Of a stretch of DNA of 64,000 bases, positions 59,414 to 64,000 are shown in pieces. Source of the DNA: Balanoglossus misakiensis (Eukaryota > Hemichordata); the NCBI GenBank assembly GCA_040954595.2, contig CM082584.2:4526001-4590000 (forward strand), given 5' to 3'. The notes under the pieces were generated by a model. It had not been told where the DNA came from, searched no databases, and worked only from the letters and a program-made list of their open reading frames with translations. The stretch's first letter is position 1. Each line of letters starts with the position of its first letter. The position numbers and the translations under genes were made by a program.

Positions 59414-59624
59414 GAATGATTGAATGAATAATTGAATGAAAGATGAATGAATGAATGAATTAACGAACGAACGAACGAATAAATGAATGAACGAACGAAC
59501 GAATGAACGAACGAATGAACGAACGAATGAATGAATGAATGAATGAATGAATGAATGAATGAATGAATGAATGAATGAATGAATGAATGAATGAATGAAT
59601 GAATGAATGAATGAATGAATGAAA
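59414..59624. repeat. (GAAT)n / (GAAC)n microsatellite
   Basis: About 50 tetranucleotide units, mostly GAAT with GAAC interruptions. It creates long minus-strand ORFs of His-Ser-Phe-Ile repeats, which are not genes. Confidence 0.97.
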
Positions 59625-59941
59625 AGAAAAACAAAGCATCATAATCGCAAAGTAATAAGTGTGCCTAAGTGATGATGACGATAAAGCTCTTAAATATTCA
59701 TGTTTTGTGCCTTGCTTTGTGGTGGCGCCAGTGAGCGACGAAGGCTCAGTGCTCTCTTTCAGTGCTCTTGCTTGCCGAGTGTTATTCAAAGCTAGGGAGT
59801 TCGATTGTTGACCGTATCAAGCTAGGTAGGTCATGGTCGTTTTAATGATGCAGATTTCATTATCAGCCTCTCCATTTCCATTAATGGCATAACAATTGTG
59901 TTGTCAGCGTTTCTAGGAACATCTTTGACGCTGTCGAGGAA

Positions 59942-60190
59942 TCACGCACGTTTCTTCAGGTGAGAAAACATAAGCCAGACGTCTTCTCGTATCGCTGATA
60001 TTTTGAAAGTAAGTATTTCCATCAATATATACATCTCTTGTGTGCGTACGTGTTTGTCTGTAATCTTTTCACTTCCTTCACTGATTTGAGCCACAAATCT
60101 GGCTGTCTCACTCTCAGACCTTGAGCAAACATGACGTTGCTTGTTGACGGACTTCGCATGACGTCCCCAAGATTTCCTCTTCATCACCAT
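59942..60190 (-). CDS. Unrecognised small ORF (82 codons)
   Basis: Begins MVMKRKSWGRHAKSVNKQRH, is basic at the N-terminus, and continues with a region that could be helical (EMYILMEILTFKISAIREDV). No family is recognised, no conserved splice donor continues the frame convincingly, and there are no supporting neighbours. Its ATG context (CACCATGG on the plus side reading) is acceptable. It could be a small gene, a first exon or chance. Confidence 0.2.
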   Translation of the reverse strand: MVMKRKSWGRHAKSVNKQRHVCSRSESETARFVAQISEGSEKITDKHVRTQEMYILMEILTFKISAIREDVWLMFSHLKKRA

Positions 60191-61588
60191 GGTAACCCGA
60201 TATGACCGCCGCAGTATATCGTCATCAGTAAAGGGGCTTTCGGAAATAAAAACACAACAAGCGATGTATTTGCAACGGGAGGCTTGTCAAAGCACCCGTG
60301 TAGGTGTTTTGTGTATGTCCCCGCAAAACCTCAAGAGAGGTGGTCAGAATTCTATCAAATTGACGCTGATTGTTTCGGAATGCCAAGAACTGATTGGTTT
60401 TGGGTGTGGCTCAGGTAATAGTCAAAATCACCAGGGCTGAAAAATTGTGATAATGGCAGTCAATCTACATATAGACAGCTTTAGAAGAAACATGGCAATA
60501 ATTTCTCTGTATTAACCATAATAACAGCGTTTGGTATTTTTGCTAGCACAAGATTCTCCTGTTTGTTGGATTCTAGAATTGACAAGCATAACACATCTAT
60601 ATTATAGCTACATCCTGTAGCTAAATATTAGTCACGCTGTTAACAACAGTTATTTTATCAGTACTGTGACAACCAAATAGACTATGACAAGTCGAAGCTG
60701 AAATTATGCCTGAGTACAGTCAGCCTAAAGATAAACACAGAATATATTAAGCTGAATGACAAGAGAGAATTGGGAAGACTATTATTTTGAAATAAAAAAA
60801 TTATCTTCACTTGTCACATGATCAAACAGTTTGAGTTATACATGACATCTCATATCATATAAGGAGAACAAGACTTCACTGGGTTTCAGCTTGCCTGTGC
60901 AAGATAGAATAGATTGGAGCAGTTTAATTCACTTTCCAGAGATTTGGTACTTCCACTTCGTACAGTAAGTGTTCAAAAAAATCCCTCTTTACTCTGTGAA
61001 TGTTTTATATGCTAACACACACATTTAATTAAACTTTTAATTAGCAATCGGGGATATATCCAGCCACAGTCCCTCTTTTATAATTGGGGGAAAGACTGTG
61101 ATCCAGCCCTACTCCACTAAATTTGATGATACTTGGTTTAGATATTCATAAAGATATCAAATTGTAACAATACCATTGCATGAATGTTATTCACAATGTA
61201 TCCAGCTTGTTTTAACCTTGAACCAAAGATGATCATGTGATGTGTTAATGTAATTTAATGGTTCAATATGAACCGAAATAGGCAAAAGTCAGATAATTAT
61301 GGCTTTTAATTCAGACAATTTGCATCCACTGATATAGGTTTTCGAGATATGCTTTTTTCAGATTTGGTCAAAATATGACAAAATTAGTAATATTGTGTTT
61401 TTTAGCGGGAGGGTTAACTGTTTGTCATTTTGGTCAAAAGATTGTTATTCTCAGAAACCATTAGTCTAATCGGTTTCTGGCTCCAAGGGGAATTCTCGTA
61501 ATGATATTGAAAAATTAATGAGAAGATATCAGTGTTGTCTTTTGGGGCAGCTTTTATCATTTAATAATAACATATGATTCCAGATGGT

Positions 61589-61953
61589 TTAAAGGGACAA
61601 AGTCTCTCTCTCTCACTGCCCTTTTTTCATTAATTATGTTTGGTACAAGACACCATTTATGTTATTCTAAATGTGGATATATAGTGAACCAACGTTCGAC
61701 CACAAACAACTTCAATCCCATTTGCAGACACAAGAGTGAAAAAGTCGGCAAAATGAATAATCGGTGTTTACCATTTATTCATTTGGGTGAGATTTTTACT
61801 CTCATATCCTACAAACAGGATGGAAGTTGTGTATGGTCGAACGTTGATTCACTATATATCCACATTTAGAATAACATAAATGATACTATGGTGTCTTGTA
61901 TAAAACATAATTAATGGGAAAAGGGCAGGGAGAGAGAGACTTTGTCCCTTTAA
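61589..61953. repeat. TTAA foldback MITE, family B copy 7
   Basis: TTAAAGGGACAAAGTCTCTC to GACTTTGTCCCTTTAA. It has full-length arms and a frame of ~78 codons across the centre (61636-61869), as in copies 1, 2, 3 and 6. Confidence 0.85.
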
Positions 61954-63479
61954 AGTTTGTAGGACCTTAGTAGTGTACTTGCTTTGATATGTATAAAAAC
62001 ACCTATGGTGAAATTACCAAGATATTGTGTGTGTGTGTGTTGTTGTTGTTTTTTTTTGGGGGGGGGGGTATTTGTCCTTTTAGTCACAAAATTATTCTCA
62101 GAAACCATTCATCTGATTGTTTGTGCAGTGTCCTTGGACGTAACAACTCTTTAGTTATCAAAGTGTTTTGGTTAAAATATTTGTAATCTGGGGGGCGGGG
62201 GTTATTCATTTATGGTTGACACTCTGTTTTCAGAAATTGTGTATGTTGAATTGCTTTTAAATTTGGTGAATGCACTCTGAGAATGTTCTCCATGAAATGT
62301 ATTCACATTCAAATTTTGAACAGTGTGAAATCATATAAAATTTTGAAAGTAATTATCCCCCTCAAAAGTACCAATCCTGATGTTATTTTGAATACAGCCA
62401 TCACTCAAAAAGATGTTTTGTATACTACGATCAGTGAAAGATGTTGATAGAATTCACCAATGGATTTAGAACACTTTTTGAGGTGAAATGTTGATTTCAT
62501 TACCATTGCCAAATTTGACGTTTATAGCTGACAAAAATTTGCAGAACTTAGATTAGAGTGATGAAAAATCATATAAAATACTAGAGAAAAATTACAGCAG
62601 ACTAATACAATCATTTAAAAAAATTATATTCAACAGAAGGCAACGTTATGCAAGTATATAAATAACATGCGCTTCTTGTATGGCAAGGAATATAACACAC
62701 ACAAGTTTCATTTGCACATTCTCTGAGGCAAAATGCAGTAATCCATCCGTCATGGACGTTCCATTATAATTTGTGTGTATAGTCCATCAATCTTTGCCCG
62801 CCAACATGCTGCACTGTAAGTCCCCGAGTCATGTTGACAAAAATCAACTTTACATAGCAGTGTGTAAATAATGAGGTTTTTTTGCTTCTAGTCTGGTCAT
62901 ACGAATGAATATAAATTGCACATAACCAATGTCATACAATGAATTATCTTGAGTTCTGAGCTAATCTCGTTCATGCATGACCCTAACAAGCTTGATGAAG
63001 TAGTTCTTCCGGAGCGTGTAAACAAAGAACGGGCAATACAGAGCCTTATAAGCATTTAATTGACTTGTTTTTGCCCATTTCATGTTGAACTTAAATTTTT
63101 CAATTTAATGAATCAGAATGCTATGTTAGAGTTGCATGATCCATGTCAATTAAACTTGGCTGGAATTTTTGATATTGCTGGAATGCCTGGTTTTATGCTT
63201 GATTGAACTTAGGGCTTTGATTTCTACAGTATAATCTTTAAAGAGTGGCTGGTTTGTGCCTGTGTGCCACTCAGCATGCCTTGCCGTATAACTTACTTAG
63301 GAATGCAGTGTTGATCATCAAGATGGCACTTCACTTCACAAAAATTTCAATTAGCAGTCTGGGACTTCATTCTTAAGACTTGAATTTCCGCACCATAACC
63401 TCTGGCTTCTTTTTGTAAAAATTTAAGCTTCATTTTTCTGTCAAGATATTTATTTGACGTTTACTTATTAAAGGTAGCT

Positions 63480-63720
63480 TAAAGGGACGGGGTCGTCAGG
63501 CCGCATGGGTGTCCCCCTTGATGAGAATATGCCCTCCCATACCAGCACAAATCCCATTGCAGTCACCACTACCTACTAGGATCTTCAGTTGCTGTCATGC
63601 CTAGTCTACGCTACGGTTGGCTGCTTCGTTCATTCTAAGAATGGTCTAATTTCAGGGATTTGTTCATGAATTGTAATGTTTATAAACAAACAAACGCGGC
63701 ACGATGATCGACCCCTTCAC
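63480..63720. repeat. Foldback element, family C copy 3
   Basis: GGGACGGGGTCGTCAGGCCG at the left and GGCACGATGATCGACCCC at the right. The interior is the reverse complement of most of 18236-18455 (shared CAGTTGCTGTCATGCC and TGTTTATAAACAAACAAA). Confidence 0.7.
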
Positions 63721-64000
63721 TTTAATTATGAGGCTCGTGACAACAAATATTTCTTCACCAAAGACCTATACATGTATATATGAATGGAAAATTCTTTCAA
63801 TGAATGAGTTTTGTTTCTGCGTCATCAAAATTTGTTCAGTAACAAAAGAGTGTTTTGTGTTTCATCTTAAAAGGACAGATTCATCTAAATCTTCTTGAAA
63901 AAGTGTCAGTCTTGCTCATGGTCATTTTATAAGTAAAACAATCTGGAATGTGGATAATTGTTGGCAAAATGATTGTGAGGTCATGGGTAGATTAGCTTTG

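Larger units (their letters stand above)
56811..64000. other. Gene-poor right end
   Basis: No conserved gene is recognised. It holds family A copies 3 and 4, a (GAAT)n tract, family B copy 7, family C copy 3, G runs (62057-62067) and an 82-codon ORF (60190-59942, minus). Between 60440 and 61580 and between 62190 and 63480 I see nothing beyond AT-rich DNA. Confidence 0.5.

Noticed and set aside
59320-59789. Long minus-strand ORFs rich in His-Ser-Phe-Ile
   Set aside because: Translation of the (GAAT)n microsatellite in two frames.
1-64000. CRISPR arrays, operons, bacterial genes
   Set aside because: Spliced genes, U2 snRNA and animal repeats show nuclear eukaryotic DNA; no array structure was seen.

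Overview
The window is metazoan nuclear DNA: AT-rich, with GT-AG introns, conserved animal protein families, a U2 snRNA gene and dense foldback (MITE-like) repeats. Intron sizes, repeat content and the abundant octamer TACATGTA suggest an invertebrate, perhaps an invertebrate deuterostome such as a hemichordate or amphioxus, or possibly a lophotrochozoan. The sequence does not fix the species.

Layout: (1) 1-2539, upstream DNA with two foldback repeats. (2) 2540-22161 (+), a PDE4 cAMP phosphodiesterase gene with two alternative coding first exons (2540-2691 and 6877-6947) that join the same 12 downstream exons; both isoforms are long forms with UCR1, UCR2 and catalytic domain. (3) 22162-29385, a convergent intergenic stretch rich in foldback repeats. 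(4) 38622-29386 (-), an 11-exon ANKRD13C gene. (5) 40339-46419 (-), a U2 snRNA gene split after nucleotide 29 by an apparently full-length, two-ORF non-LTR retrotransposon of the endonuclease/RT (Tx1-like) type; both ORFs are open. (6) 47869-49173 (+), a GTF3C5 (TFIIIC subunit) gene with an uninterrupted CDS behind a probable upstream intron. (7) 56810-51111 (-), an 8-exon cystathionine gamma-lyase-family gene whose specificity positions differ from the vertebrate enzyme. (8) 56811-64000, gene-poor DNA with repeats and one unrecognised 82-codon ORF.

The genes are unrelated housekeeping or signalling loci with no shared pathway: PDE4 degrades cAMP, ANKRD13C is a receptor-trafficking chaperone, GTF3C5 serves RNA polymerase III, and the lyase handles sulfur amino acids. 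U2 snRNA is a spliceosome component, and this copy is interrupted.

Repeats are the other main content: a foldback family B with seven copies, a family A with four, and several smaller families. Many end in TTAA, as expected for piggyBac-type mobilisation; others carry TA, 8-bp or 11-bp target duplications. Exon boundaries were assigned by reading the sequence, checking GT/AG sites and phase at each join; all three spliced models stay in frame from start to stop.
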